A stretch of 64,000 nt of DNA from Tubulanus polymorphus (GCF_964204645.1 NC_134026.1:2108001-2172000), one strand, 5' to 3'. Numbered from the stretch's first letter, positions 1-10,021 are shown. Notes: generated by a model not told the origin, from the sequence alone. Numbers and translations are program-made.

Positions 1-768
1 CTTGCAGCATCCGTTCAAACATCCGAGGGGATTTTGTATGATTTAAACGTTTTAGAATAATCACTAAATTTTTCCCGGTTGTGTCAAAACTTACAGAATC
101 TGTTTCGTTCTGTTTTGTTGAATTCCCATCCCTGAAGCGATGATTGATCGCTAGGAAAATCACCGAATCATAAAACTACTCATGGCGTGTCTGCAACCTG
201 GGTTACAATCAGGTAATAAACAGACCAGACAAAAATAGCAAAAATCACGTCTCAGTCCATACGTGTGTGACGTTATCAATGATTCAAGTGGCAGAAAATG
301 AAAAACGGTATCGAAAAGCAAAACCACAATGTAAGTGATTAGTTTGAAATGCGATAATGTTTCATTCGGAAATTAAATTGAAATCAAACTTCCAGAACCC
401 TGTCCAGAATATACGTCTGCAGTGTCTGGTGGATTTTCCCCATACGTAATGAATTGTAGTTCATTAAAGTTTCGTCGTTCAATTCCTAGATGGCAATTAA
501 AAAAAAGGAATGTTCTCCCGTCCGAGTTTTGTCGACGTGTTCATACATACAAACAATCAGCTCTCATAAAAATTCATGCCGGAACGAAAATCACGACCGG
601 AAGCGCACAAACGATGGTTTATAGTCACTCTGACGTCACTTCCGGTATATTCTGGGAAAAACGCAGGCGTTACCTGAAAGACATTCAGTTGACAATTTGT
701 CGCTGCACGCAACACGAAACGTCACATTCTTGCACAATTTGGAATTCGAAAGATTTATCTCTAAAAAA
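1..768 (+). other. Upstream region and probable 5' non-coding exon of the GPCR gene
   Basis: No coding sequence is convincing here. A good donor (AAAAA then GTAAGT) at 769 and an acceptor (CTATTTTCAG) ending at 940 define an intron of 172 bases immediately before the GPCR start codon. The 3' end of a 5' UTR exon therefore lies at 768. Its start is not visible. A 116-codon frame at 422-772 begins with GTG and has no recognisable features. Confidence 0.45.
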
Positions 769-953
769 GTAAGTGCGCTAAGTTTCGTTGTGAATGCTAA
801 TAATCTAATTTTTGTTACTTTCTATTTTTTTATAAATGAAATGTGCATCGTTTTTTCTTAAAAGATACCTAATTCTTTATAGAATCGCTTTGATTTCGTA
901 TTTACATGGGTCATTTACCGGTTCATTTACCTATTTTCAGGTGAACCCAAACA

Positions 954-2090
954 ATGGCTACTGACGCAATACCGGGGAATTTTACGATTCCTTGCTTTTT
1001 CAAGATGATCCCTGGATACCATATCAACAACATTTTGTTCGTATTCAAAAAATCGTTGTACTTATTATTTCCATTGGGTGTAATAAGCAACATGTTGGCG
1101 TTTATCGGCAGTTTCAGCCGCGCCAAAAAGAGTCCGGCGCATTTTTTCATGGCGTCTCTGGCCGTTGCTGACTTGTTCGCTTTAACGACGAAATCGACGA
1201 TATTTCTACTGAATTTGAATAAGCACCAGGCCGACATTGCGCAATGCAAGTTAAGCGGATTTGTCGAGCATCTTTCGGCTGCACTTTCTGCATGGTATCT
1301 GGTTTTGATGACTATGGATAGGACGATAGCGGTTACGCAACCGCTGAAAGCTCACCGACTTTGCACAGTGCGTCGAGCTAAGAAGCAAATTGCGTTGAGT
1401 ACAACGATTCTGATATTTTTGGACAGCATCGCGTTTTGGGTGTACGGCGTGGAACTTACACGCGACGGACACACTAACTGTAACATGGTAAATGCATCTA
1501 TGACATTTTTGTACATTTTCGAGATTCTCTTCAGGTCTTTCGAGTCGTATGTGCCGTTCGTTATTATCACAATTCTCAATACTATAATGGCCTTGACCGT
1601 GCGTCGTTCAAGACGAATTCAAGCTAAAATGACGCAGCACCAATCCACAAACTCGGCAGGAAATCGAGTTACTATTATGGTAGTTATAGTATCGGTAGCG
1701 TTTCTTTTGTTCACCGGTCCGTATAATCTCTCATTCCTTCTAACTCTGAAATATTCAACTTGGAACGACGCAATGGATAGTTACACGAACAGCTGCGAAT
1801 CATCACAACACGCGTTACTTATTCTGTATTTCCTCTCGCATACAATTCTCGATCTGAACTTCATCATTAACGGGTTCATATACAGCCTCAGCAGTTCCCA
1901 GTTCCGCAGAGACTTGGCGAAAGTCATCTGTCCGGCGGCTGTTCGTAAAAGACTTCTTCGCGGAAGTAGTTCGTTGAAGTACCAAGGTGACACCGTTCCG
2001 ACTGTATCGATGTCGCTATCCTCGTCAAAGTCGTCGATTAGAAAATCTGGCAGCGAAAACGAAAGCGTCGACACCGCGGTAACGCTATGA
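954..2090 (+). CDS. Family A (rhodopsin-like) GPCR, probable neuropeptide-type receptor
   Basis: A single coding exon of 378 residues, preceded by a spliced 5' UTR (acceptor at 940). Seven hydrophobic segments are visible. Rhodopsin-family landmarks are Asn46 in TM1, the TM2 motif LAVAD with Asp73, Cys98 at the top of TM3 paired with Cys176 in loop 2, and a long Ser-rich tail (about 340-378) suited to kinase and arrestin regulation. Two hallmarks are altered: DRY at the end of TM3 reads DRT (122-124), and NPxxY in TM7 reads NGFIY (306-310). The overall shape resembles the invertebrate FMRFamide/peptide receptor expansions, but the ligand cannot be named. The coding part is intronless, which is common for such receptors. 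It acts at the plasma membrane. Confidence 0.85.
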   Translation: MATDAIPGNFTIPCFFKMIPGYHINNILFVFKKSLYLLFPLGVISNMLAFIGSFSRAKKSPAHFFMASLAVADLFALTTKSTIFLLNLNKHQADIAQCKLSGFVEHLSAALSAWYLVLMTMDRTIAVTQPLKAHRLCTVRRAKKQIALSTTILIFLDSIAFWVYGVELTRDGHTNCNMVNASMTFLYIFEILFRSFESYVPFVIITILNTIMALTVRRSRRIQAKMTQHQSTNSAGNRVTIMVVIVSVAFLLFTGPYNLSFLLTLKYSTWNDAMDSYTNSCESSQHALLILYFLSHTILDLNFIINGFIYSLSSSQFRRDLAKVICPAAVRKRLLRGSSSLKYQGDTVPTVSMSLSSSKSSIRKSGSENESVDTAVTL

Positions 2091-2481
2091 GCAGTTTTCG
2101 TATAAAAGTGTAGATAAGACGGAAGAGGAGATTTCTGTCTCGAAAGCATTAGGAGAATGTGCAATATCTAATACTGTCATTAAGATAGTTAAGAATTACC
2201 GTGGAATTCATCGATTGTCGTTTATAATGATCGATGGAACGAACGTCGTAAATTGCGACGAACGTTACGCAAATTATGTAGGAAATTGTTTTCAATTTAG
2301 TTCTTGCATCTTGATTTTTTGCTGTCTACACGAGCACGCCGACTCGACAAGTTTCCCAAATATATTGCGCGGGAGCGATACGAATGAGAGAGAGTCGTCT
2401 GCTGGTTTCAACAATTAATACCGTTGCGTTCTTGCATTTAAGGGATTTCATTTTGTCGTATGATCGGGGAAGGTCAGCAAC
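2091..2481 (+). other. Spacer between GPCR and CCDC42 homologue
   Basis: This stretch of 391 bases must hold the GPCR 3' UTR and the promoter of the next gene. I see no AATAAA and no clear TATA box. The 67-codon frame inside it has no protein-like features. Confidence 0.4.
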
Positions 2482-3450
2482 ATGGATAAAAACAAAATGA
2501 ATATAAGCCTCGAGGATTACTTTCGAACGACGTTCGAAGACCGTCTTCTGGTAAAAATGCCAGAGAGAGACGATGACAATTTGACGGCGGCAACGAAACT
2601 GTTAGAGAAGAGAAGGGAAATGGCGGAAGTTGAACAAGCATTAAAAACACAACAAGAAGAGTTTCAGATGAAAATGGAAAGCTTAGGACAGCGCCGAGAA
2701 GAACTCGAAAGGAAGGAATTCTTATTAAAAGAATCACTCTTGAAATTTGATAAGTTTTTGAAAGAAAACGATTCCAAACGTGCGCGCGCTGTCAAAAAGG
2801 CGGACGACGAAAAAGATTTAAAACGTAGCAAAGTAAATGAGATAACGAGGTTAAAAGATTCGATTAGTGAGCTCGTTAAAGAGAAAGACGATCTTCTACA
2901 AACGCTAAATGCAAACGCAATCTTCCAACAATATATGGACAGAATGATAGAAACGACCGAAGAATTCCACGAAATCAGGGAAGTTATCGCGCGATATGAT
3001 ACGCTGACCGTCACTCATAAAGATCTCATGGAAAAAGAAATAAAAAACCAAGAAGCTATCGAAACCGAAAGACAGGAATTTAAGACCGATATGGAGGAAG
3101 TGAATAACGAGATTTTGAATTATAACAACGAGTTAGCTGCACTGCAAACACGACTAGACAAGGCGGAGAGTCGAGCCGTTAAATGGGAATCGAAATGGAC
3201 CCATATCAAAAATACCGCCGCGCACAAAACTCTCGTTCTCGGTAGAATTAAGATGGCCACCCATAATTTGTACCAACTCGTTTTGCACCATCACCACCGA
3301 GAGAGCGAATCGACGATCGAAGATACGACTGAACAACTGAACAAAATCAAACAGTTTATTCTCGATTTGACTCATATCATTAGCGAAATACGACGGAATA
3401 TACAAGCCGCTACTCAACAACATCACCCAGCTCCAGCAGCTATACCTTAA
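2482..3450 (+). CDS. CCDC42: CCDC42 (CCDC42/CFAP73 family) coiled-coil ciliary protein, intronless
   Basis: 322 residues in one exon, close to the roughly 316 of vertebrate CCDC42. Family blocks are recognisable in order: LEDYFRTTFEDRLLVKMP (about 11-28), LEKRREMAEVEQAL (about 42-55), ESLLKFDKFLKENDSKRARA (about 89-108), REVIARYDTLTVTHKDLMEK (about 166-185), and KWESKWTHIKNTAAHKT followed by LGRIKMATHNL near 235-265. Nearly the whole protein is charged heptad-type coiled coil. The family works in motile cilia and sperm flagella, in assembly of tail and axoneme accessory structures. A His/Pro/Ala-rich tail follows. The start is the first ATG of the frame and matches the family N-terminus. Intact coding without introns in an intron-rich neighbourhood suggests a retrocopy or intron loss. 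Confidence 0.93.
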   Translation: MDKNKMNISLEDYFRTTFEDRLLVKMPERDDDNLTAATKLLEKRREMAEVEQALKTQQEEFQMKMESLGQRREELERKEFLLKESLLKFDKFLKENDSKRARAVKKADDEKDLKRSKVNEITRLKDSISELVKEKDDLLQTLNANAIFQQYMDRMIETTEEFHEIREVIARYDTLTVTHKDLMEKEIKNQEAIETERQEFKTDMEEVNNEILNYNNELAALQTRLDKAESRAVKWESKWTHIKNTAAHKTLVLGRIKMATHNLYQLVLHHHHRESESTIEDTTEQLNKIKQFILDLTHIISEIRRNIQAATQQHHPAPAAIP

Positions 3451-3563
3451 AAAAACTAATCAGTCCTTTCCCGCCATGTTACAATTTTCATTCATTGATA
3501 AAATATGCATTTGTTATATGAATTTTCAAATCACCTGTTAAATTCACCACGAACTTCAATAGA

Positions 3564-3569
3564 AATAAA
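3564..3569 (+). terminator. Poly(A) signal AATAAA of CCDC42 homologue
   Basis: Canonical hexamer 113 bases after the stop codon. Confidence 0.6.
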
Positions 3570-3646
3570 TTGTAATTGACGGCAAACCAATTAACTAATT
3601 ATCTGGATCGATTAGATTCTAAGTCTTATCAGTATGTAAGTAATGT

Positions 3647-3654
3647 TATAAATA
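3647..3654 (+). promoter_or_regulatory. TATA box (TATAAATA) of the six-cysteine peptide gene
   Basis: TATAAATA lies 38 bases before the ATG at 3692. A start site about 30 bases downstream would leave a very short 5' leader, as is usual for small secreted peptide genes. Confidence 0.5.
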
Positions 3655-3691
3655 TTCAGAGTACAATCCGATCGATTCATTACAAATCAGC

Positions 3692-4815
3692 ATGTCCAAG
3701 TATTTGTGTCTCGTTCTTCTATCAGTGGTAAGTCACGAACGTGAGGTGAAAAATAATCCGTAGCGATAAATCTATAGAAATATTTGTTGTCAAAATATCT
3801 TGTACCAATAAATCGTTGTATGGATGTAACAACTTCGTCATACGAACAAATGTTTGTATAATTAATATAGGTATTGGTTGCCGCAATCGTCGAGGCTAAT
3901 TGTAAGTTCAAATTGAGTTTATAACTACGACTACATGAGTTAGGATCGAAGCCAGTTTCGCCGTTAGGAGCTGTTCAATAATAGATATTAGATACAGATG
4001 CTCATAAATATACGTAGTTGGTATAGCTCTACGTGGGTTTATTATTTGTTTCTAGGCTCGTCTAACTTTTCTTTCTAGAGTTAAATTTGTTTTTATCAAT
4101 TATTGCAGTATATCATAAATAATGAAAAAATAAATAATGAATAAATTAGAAAAAAATTACGACATTGATACTTTGCATGAATTTTCTCTTCGTTTTTATA
4201 GCCATCAATGTAGATTCAGAAACTACGCTCCATGAATGTAAGTTTTCTTACCATTTGGATTCGGTGATAATTATACCAGGTCTTATACGGAAAAGGGTTC
4301 GAAGTAATGGGAATAAACGATTTAGAAATATAAAATATCCTATCAGCATAAAAGAGTACAATGATGAAATTCATTGAAACGATGTCGTTTCACAGGGGGC
4401 CAGTTGGTCAAAGTTTGTTAAAAGATAACCAGAGGATAGATACCAAAGTAACGCAGAACTTTTAATCGTCACTATGTCAACTATTCACTACCAACTTTTG
4501 AGCAACTGGCCCTAGATTGTTTTTAAACATCATTCATTTTGTTGCCGAAGGAAGAGTACTCAGCGTTAATGTAATTCTCTGTATGTATTTTGTCGTTTTA
4601 ATGGTCTGTTTTGTTTCGTCTTCTCCCGGGAGAGAATAAGCTAACTAGATAAACGTACGAGCAGAAATAGCAGAACGCACCAGACCCAGACTGTTGATTT
4701 TTTTTTTCCAGCAAAACGTGGTCCATGTTATGACGAATGTTTCGACGATTCTGAATGCGATTCTGGAATGGCGTGTGTATTCACAGGATGTGGACACCAG
4801 TGCCAATATGAATAG
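3692..4815 (+). CDS. Small secreted six-cysteine peptide precursor (WAP-like core), four exons
   Basis: Exons 3692-3727, 3871-3901, 4202-4237 and 4712-4815 join in phases 0, 1 and 1 with GT...AG borders. The joined frame is 68 residues. Exons 1-2 encode a hydrophobic signal peptide ending near VEA (about 22). Exons 2-4 add an acidic propeptide ending in Lys-Arg, a prohormone-convertase-type site. The predicted mature part, about 31 residues in exon 4, has six cysteines spaced C-x3-C-x5-C-x5-C-x4-C-x3-C and ends two codons after a Tyr. The spacing and the GCG-x-x-C ending resemble the C-terminal half of a WAP four-disulfide core that has lost two cysteines. I infer an extracellular protease-inhibitor, antimicrobial or signalling role and cannot choose between them. 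An AATAAA follows 33 bases after the stop. Confidence 0.75.
4396..4514. mobile_element. MITE-like element with terminal inverted repeats, in intron 3 of the peptide gene
   Basis: The left end at 4397 reads GGGCCAGTTGGTCAAAGTTT. The right end, read on the minus strand from 4513, begins AGGGCCAGTTGCTCAAAAGT. The roughly 20-base ends are near-perfect inverted repeats around about 80 bases with no coding capacity. No target-site duplication is obvious, so exact ends and superfamily are uncertain. Confidence 0.6.
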
Positions 4816-4847
4816 TCGAACCGTTTCAACGTTGTCATCATAAAAGC

Positions 4848-4853
4848 AATAAA
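4848..4853 (+). terminator. Poly(A) signal AATAAA of the peptide gene
   Basis: Canonical hexamer directly downstream of exon 4, consistent with exon 4 being terminal. Confidence 0.6.
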
Positions 4854-5365
4854 TACTAAAATATGAAAATCTGGCGAAATTCTTCATTTTTTTCGCTTTA
4901 GCGTATGAAAGTTTGTCTTCAATTCTCGGAATTTCGTATGATCCTTCAAATTTTAATTCTTTATCAATGGGTGAAGTCTCGCGTCTCAAGAATAAAAATG
5001 TCGGCTACAATCCAGTTTTCAAATGCGAATGATGCACACTTGAAATTGGAGAAACGCTGTTCTTCTGTTCTTTCCGTGGACATGCATTGGTAAATACAAT
5101 TTACATTAGCATCTTCATAAAAAAATACTTTTTACAATTTCTAATTATTCTCGACAATGCGAGGATAAATTCATGATATTTGTGTAATTTAACTCGAACA
5201 AAACGACGCAAGATGTAATTAACCACAGTCGACTGTGTATGCGCTCAAATTATTCTATATCCATATGTGGCATATTCCAGGGTCGGGTGAAACCATCAAC
5301 GAGTCATAATCGCATTTAGTAATGACGCTTAATCCAGAAAATTTCTCCGCCCATGAGATTACTAG

Positions 5366-5374
5366 TATATATAG
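5366..5374 (+). promoter_or_regulatory. TATA box (TATATATAG) of the FABP gene
   Basis: A TATA-like run about 95 bases upstream of the FABP start codon. The implied start site is near 5395. Confidence 0.4.
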
Positions 5375-5464
5375 TTAATTAGAAATACGCAGTTAACCAC
5401 ATCCAGTCGTCGTGTAAAAGTCGCCGTGCCAAAAACCCAGACAAAGCGAGCAGAGTGAACAAAT

Positions 5465-6734
5465 ATGGATGTATTTATCGGTAAAACTTGGGTTTATCAC
5501 CATGAACTATCTGATAAAAGTGAACATACATTTCTTGATGCGGCAGGTGAGTGGTATTAAGTAGCATTTGTCATTAAAATCTCATTTTCAGCCTGCTATC
5601 GGGTTACATTAATCTTTAACAGCGGTATGGGTATAGAATCTAAGATCAACGCGCGAGAATAATAACGGTATTTAGCGAAAAATGCACGAATGCGCGACAA
5701 TATAAGTTTTATATCTGTGTGATCAGGAACTGAACCAGCGTATTAAATCTGATTGTTATGGCTTTAAGCAAAAATGAGTAGACAAAATAAAAAAGAAAAC
5801 AACCAAAAAGAAAATTTTAACTTCTTAAGAATTAACATATGAATAAAGCTTTTAATCACTGTTGTTAAGATGGGTATGTTACGTATTTCAGGAGTTCCCA
5901 AGGAAACGCAGACAAAAATAATTGAAGCAATTCCGATAATGATATTTAGTAAAGATGGCGATGAATTGACGATCAGAATTGAAAGTAAAGATCACGTTTT
6001 GATACGTGAAAATAAAGCTAAATTGGGCATCGAATCGGATACCGTCACACCAGACGGTCGCAAAGCCAAGGTAATAATTACATCTTACTAATCGCATATG
6101 TATCTTATAATTAATTACACCTTAACAATAGATAACAATACCTACGTCTGTGCACAATCTATGATGCAAGAATATATAGTTCAGAGAAAATGAATCGTAG
6201 ACGCGGTTATGAATTGTGATGATAGAATATAAATGTGAATGAATTTAATATTTTTTTAAAGTTAATTTCGCTTATATTACCACTCTATTGTTAACATTGT
6301 GACCTTGAGTTTTTCAAATAAAGTTAAAGTTGAATTGATTACAGACTTTGATGAAAATGGAAGGTGGTGTTTTGAAAGCTGAAGTAAAGGTCGAAGGTCT
6401 TGATTTCGTTGTTTCTACGATTCATGAAATAAAGGATGATGACCTGCATGTGGTAAGCAAGAACAAACTGTAAATCGAGATATCTATGGCGTTCCGATGT
6501 TATGTCATTCATAAATTCTTTTCACATTCGTACCAATCAGATAGCATCAAATTCCAAATATTGATTTCTCAAAATTAAAAACAAAAACCTCTGAAATATG
6601 CAGGATTCCGCTTCTTTTCATATTCAAACACAAATCAAACAGTTTTCTCAATAACTCCTTCGTTTCTTTTGCAGACTTTCGATATCCCCGCTCTAGCTTT
6701 GAAGACAACGACTGTTTTCAAAAATGAAAAGTGA
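5465..6734 (+). CDS. Cytoplasmic fatty-acid-binding protein (FABP/CRABP family), four exons
   Basis: Exons 5465-5546, 5892-6070, 6345-6452 and 6675-6734 join in phases 1, 0 and 0 to give 142 residues. The gene has the ancestral FABP plan: a short first exon ending near the helix-turn-helix, a second of about 60 codons, a third of 36 and a short fourth. Recognisable features are the N-terminal GKTWVY strand, the alternating beta-barrel pattern, the DGDELTIRI strand and the VTPDGRKAK turn. There is no signal peptide, as expected for a cytosolic lipid carrier. The C-terminal strand, where most family members have Arg-x-Tyr contacting the fatty-acid carboxylate, reads Thr-x-Phe here. Ligand or affinity may therefore differ. 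AATAAA lies 84 bases after the stop. Confidence 0.85.
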
Positions 6735-6818
6735 AAACTTAAGAATTTAAACAAATGCATGCGTTAATCTAATATGTATGTGTGCTATTAACAAAATATC
6801 ATCAACCTAAGCAATCAG

Positions 6819-6824
6819 AATAAA
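6819..6824 (+). terminator. Poly(A) signal AATAAA of the FABP gene
   Basis: Canonical hexamer 84 bases downstream of the FABP stop. Confidence 0.55.
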
Positions 6825-8204
6825 ACAGGGTAAAAAAACCTACTAAAATGTAGTTTTTAATCTTTTTCATTAATTCTTTTTAGCTTTTTTCAATATCTAT
6901 GGCTCATCTTATGTTCATACGTTTCCACAACAGACGCTCCGGTCGATGTGTTTTATCTGTTTTTCAAAGTCGCGAAGAACAAAAGGTTGTAGCCATAAAA
7001 TGGTCTAATCAATTCAGAAGGCTTCAAGAAAATAAACGTCTACGACTCTAGAACTTGCTAAAAATACCCGCAGCCTTTCTTTATCGGCGCATTACCAAAA
7101 CAAACGAAAGGAAGAGTTTTTAAGTTAATCTGTACATTATACCGTCTGTCATAAATACCGGTTTTATTTTATGCGGCGCTCTCGAGGCGTTCAGAAACAA
7201 GACCTAGAAATGAATAAATATGTAAAGTATGCTGGCCTCTTTTTTTAATGTAGTTTTTGTGTTTAAATGTGGATTGATATAATAATCCTGTCAGCGTGTG
7301 TAAGATTTATAGTCTGCATATATCGAAGCGAAAAGCAAACCGACGATTTCCATATTGTCGAAGGAGCGAAAGCTATCGTTTGAAAACGAAATGTAATATT
7401 TCTTCAGACCGTGGGTGTAAGGTGAATGAGAAAGTTTTAATTCGTAAGTGTAACACCAGCGAACTGAAAGTAAATAGTAATGTCTATTGGAAGTAACTTA
7501 CGCCGCAGAACGGTAAATATCACGTATTGGACGTGAAAAATTGCTTTAACCAACAAGGCGTATAAATGAATTTCTTAGCGATCGTCGATGTCGTAAGTGA
7601 GCAGTATTTGTGTTGTTTCCTTGGTAACTTTGTGCGGAGTTCGGACACATCAACTTCATCTCGATGTCATTAAAGATCGATTTAGAATATTGGTAAGAAA
7701 AAAAACCCAGGTAAGAGTCTGGTAGAAGTAGATTATAATAACGGTATATCAATCGGGTATATTTGTGACCTTTTTGGCAACGTTTCCCGACAAGGGACCC
7801 GATTCCGGAGTTCAGGGCTGATCTCCCGACAAGGGACCCGATTCCGGATTTCTGGGCTGATATCCCGACACGGGACCCGAAACCTGAAATGTTTGAGTCG
7901 CGAGAGTTAATTATGAAAGAATGAACTAAATTCAACTAAATAACTGTACAGTTGGTGTCGTGGTCAACATTTAATACTGGAACTAAAAGTAGTTAGTATT
8001 GGTGGTGTATAGAACCGAGTGTAGCTGATAAAACCGAAAGATGTGAAGGAATCGACTATATCCGAATCAGCGTGTATCGTGCATGAATCGTATCTGTATT
8101 CTCTCCTAACGTTGACAGAGACGAAATGAGAGAATCATTGAAAATCAATTACTATTATTACTGTATTTCAATGTGTCTATTGACTGATCATGTTTATTTT
8201 ACAG
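6825..8204. other. Intergenic region; possible 5' UTR exon of the next gene
   Basis: No convincing coding exon. A strong donor (GATGTC then GTAAGTGA) at 7593 followed by an acceptor (TTTTACAG) ending at 8204 would make a 5' UTR exon ending at 7592 for the gene at 8282. A short tandem repeat is listed separately. Confidence 0.3.
7786..7882. repeat. Tandem repeat, 39-bp unit, about 2.5 copies
   Basis: Units start at 7786, 7825 and 7864, each beginning CCCGACA(A/C)GGGACCCGA. The third copy is truncated. Because 39 is a multiple of three, an open frame on the minus strand (7546-7935) crosses it, but I do not consider that coding. Confidence 0.8.
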
Positions 8205-8281
8205 GACGGCGTTAGACTCGGTGCGCGTTCAGTATATAACGCGGTTTATGCCGTTACCGCTTACGTATGTGAACAGCAACG

Positions 8282-10021
8282 ATGATAGCTTCACCTTGTT
8301 CCAGTCCGCGGAACGCAGTCGGAAGTTTCGGTAACGTTGAGTTTTGCGCCGAAAACGGAAGTTTCGACCCGTCAAGCGACCAAATCACCGACTTCAATAG
8401 TTCAGGTAGTGCGGGTAGAGCTGGTCGTTACAAATCTCTGTGTCAAGTCGATTCGACGCATAAATTGACGCTGAATTCGCTGTTCGAAGTGGAACAGGAA
8501 AATCAACAGAATATCAGCGATTTTAATGCATTTCCTCGTCGAACGTCGAGATGTGACATCAATCGGATACAGACGAATATTAGAGACAGCGTGGATATGA
8601 ATAAAAACCAACAGTGCTACCGGAAAATTAATCTATATCACGAACAGGACTTTCTGGGCAGTAATAACGACGCTGCTAAATCTGTGCTTGGCGATCGTTT
8701 AAACTTCTCTACGAGTCCGGAATATTCGAGGAATCGGACGATGATGAATCGTAGTTCACGATCATACGCCAGTGACGAGGAGAACGTCGATCGTTTGGCT
8801 CTAATTCGAGCCAAAACCCGACTCAGACTGAGCAAAGGTTCCATCACTAGTAAGGATGCTAAACGGTATAACTTTGACGGTTTAATAGAAGTCCGGAATC
8901 TAAATAATGACCAAAAAGTGCCTGGAAAAAGTAGCAGTGACGATAAAAAGTTTCTGGCAACTTGCGACGCGATTCAGATTTCCGATAAGGAAATAACGAG
9001 TTTGAGCGACTGTTTGAAACCTGAAACACTACACGTGAATCGCGGTAATAACCAAACAAAATCGTGGAATTCTCGTTCTGAACGGAAACGAGTACATTTT
9101 ACTCCGTCGGTATCGAAGTCGTTAAGAATGAAGGAGATCAGTTTCTGTGATATGCCAAGATTACAGTACATGCGTGGAATACTTAAAAAAACACCAGACC
9201 TCGATTTTGGAATGGAAGTCTCCGGTAAGATGGTCACATCGCGTTCACCGTCTGCTAATAGCGATATGGAGACCTTCTCAGAAATCAGCGGTCGCGAGAC
9301 CTGTCTTTCACGAGTATCAAGTCAATCCAATAATAGTCGTCGTCCCCAATCAAAACAGGAAGAAGAAACGGTCAAGAACATTTTATTTCGTAAGAAAAAC
9401 GACAGCGACCAGTCAAATCTGATTCCTAATATATCGCAGATTCGTCCCATTCGTCGACCGACTTCGTTTCAGGACGGTGTCGTAAAAATTCCCGCCTGGC
9501 CAAAAGACTTTCAAAAACAAACTCGTTTTACCGACGATCAGATTCGACCGAGTGTCTCATCAGTAACGTTGTCTGATGCCAAGTTACAGAATAATCCCTG
9601 GAATAAATCACTGCCAGGATCCTATAGGATGACTTTAAGAAATGGACAGGATGGCCAGGAAAAGTCACTTCTTAAAACCCGAGAAAAATCTTTCGACGAG
9701 TATAATTTAGTGGACGATAATGACGCGTGTTTATACCGGCCAGTCGATCACGATCCGACATCGATGCTAAAACGACAAGGAAGCTCGTCATACGATAAAA
9801 TATGTAAGAATAGCACTAACACGAATCAGCACCGAGATAAAACCAGAAATACGGCGTCAAATCCGAAACTGATGTTCGATCAGAAACTGTACAGTACTCA
9901 TCAGCATAGTAAATTCAAACGGAATATACAATCACCAGTCGTGCCTCCGATATATGACGAACAGACCAAATCGCGATATCGAAATGTTAGAATAGCGGAT
10001 ACTACTGAAATATTGGAATGA
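8282..10021 (+). CDS. Disordered protein with RVxF and SILK-type PP1-docking motifs
   Basis: 579 residues, one coding exon. An in-frame TGA at 8270 makes the ATG at 8282 the first possible start. The composition is rich in Ser, Asn, Asp, Arg and Lys with no predicted globular domain, signal peptide or membrane segment, so it is probably an intrinsically disordered cytosolic or nuclear protein. Two short motifs stand out in its centre. KRVHF (269-273) fits the RVxF consensus for binding protein phosphatase 1. GILKKTP (299-305) fits the SILK consensus ([GS]-I-L-[RK]) known from inhibitor-2. In inhibitor-2 SILK precedes RVxF; here the order is reversed with about 25 residues between. I infer a PP1-targeting subunit. 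I do not recognise an orthologue. The 5' UTR is probably spliced (acceptor at 8204). Confidence 0.7.
   Translation: MIASPCSSPRNAVGSFGNVEFCAENGSFDPSSDQITDFNSSGSAGRAGRYKSLCQVDSTHKLTLNSLFEVEQENQQNISDFNAFPRRTSRCDINRIQTNIRDSVDMNKNQQCYRKINLYHEQDFLGSNNDAAKSVLGDRLNFSTSPEYSRNRTMMNRSSRSYASDEENVDRLALIRAKTRLRLSKGSITSKDAKRYNFDGLIEVRNLNNDQKVPGKSSSDDKKFLATCDAIQISDKEITSLSDCLKPETLHVNRGNNQTKSWNSRSERKRVHFTPSVSKSLRMKEISFCDMPRLQYMRGILKKTPDLDFGMEVSGKMVTSRSPSANSDMETFSEISGRETCLSRVSSQSNNSRRPQSKQEEETVKNILFRKKNDSDQSNLIPNISQIRPIRRPTSFQDGVVKIPAWPKDFQKQTRFTDDQIRPSVSSVTLSDAKLQNNPWNKSLPGSYRMTLRNGQDGQEKSLLKTREKSFDEYNLVDDNDACLYRPVDHDPTSMLKRQGSSSYDKICKNSTNTNQHRDKTRNTASNPKLMFDQKLYSTHQHSKFKRNIQSPVVPPIYDEQTKSRYRNVRIADTTEILE

Noticed and set aside
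422-772. 116-codon plus-strand frame
   Set aside because: Begins with GTG and overlaps the donor of the GPCR 5' UTR exon. No domain or signal peptide.
7546-7935. 129-codon minus-strand frame
   Set aside because: Consists largely of the 39-bp tandem repeat plus AT-rich filler, with a non-gene-like composition.
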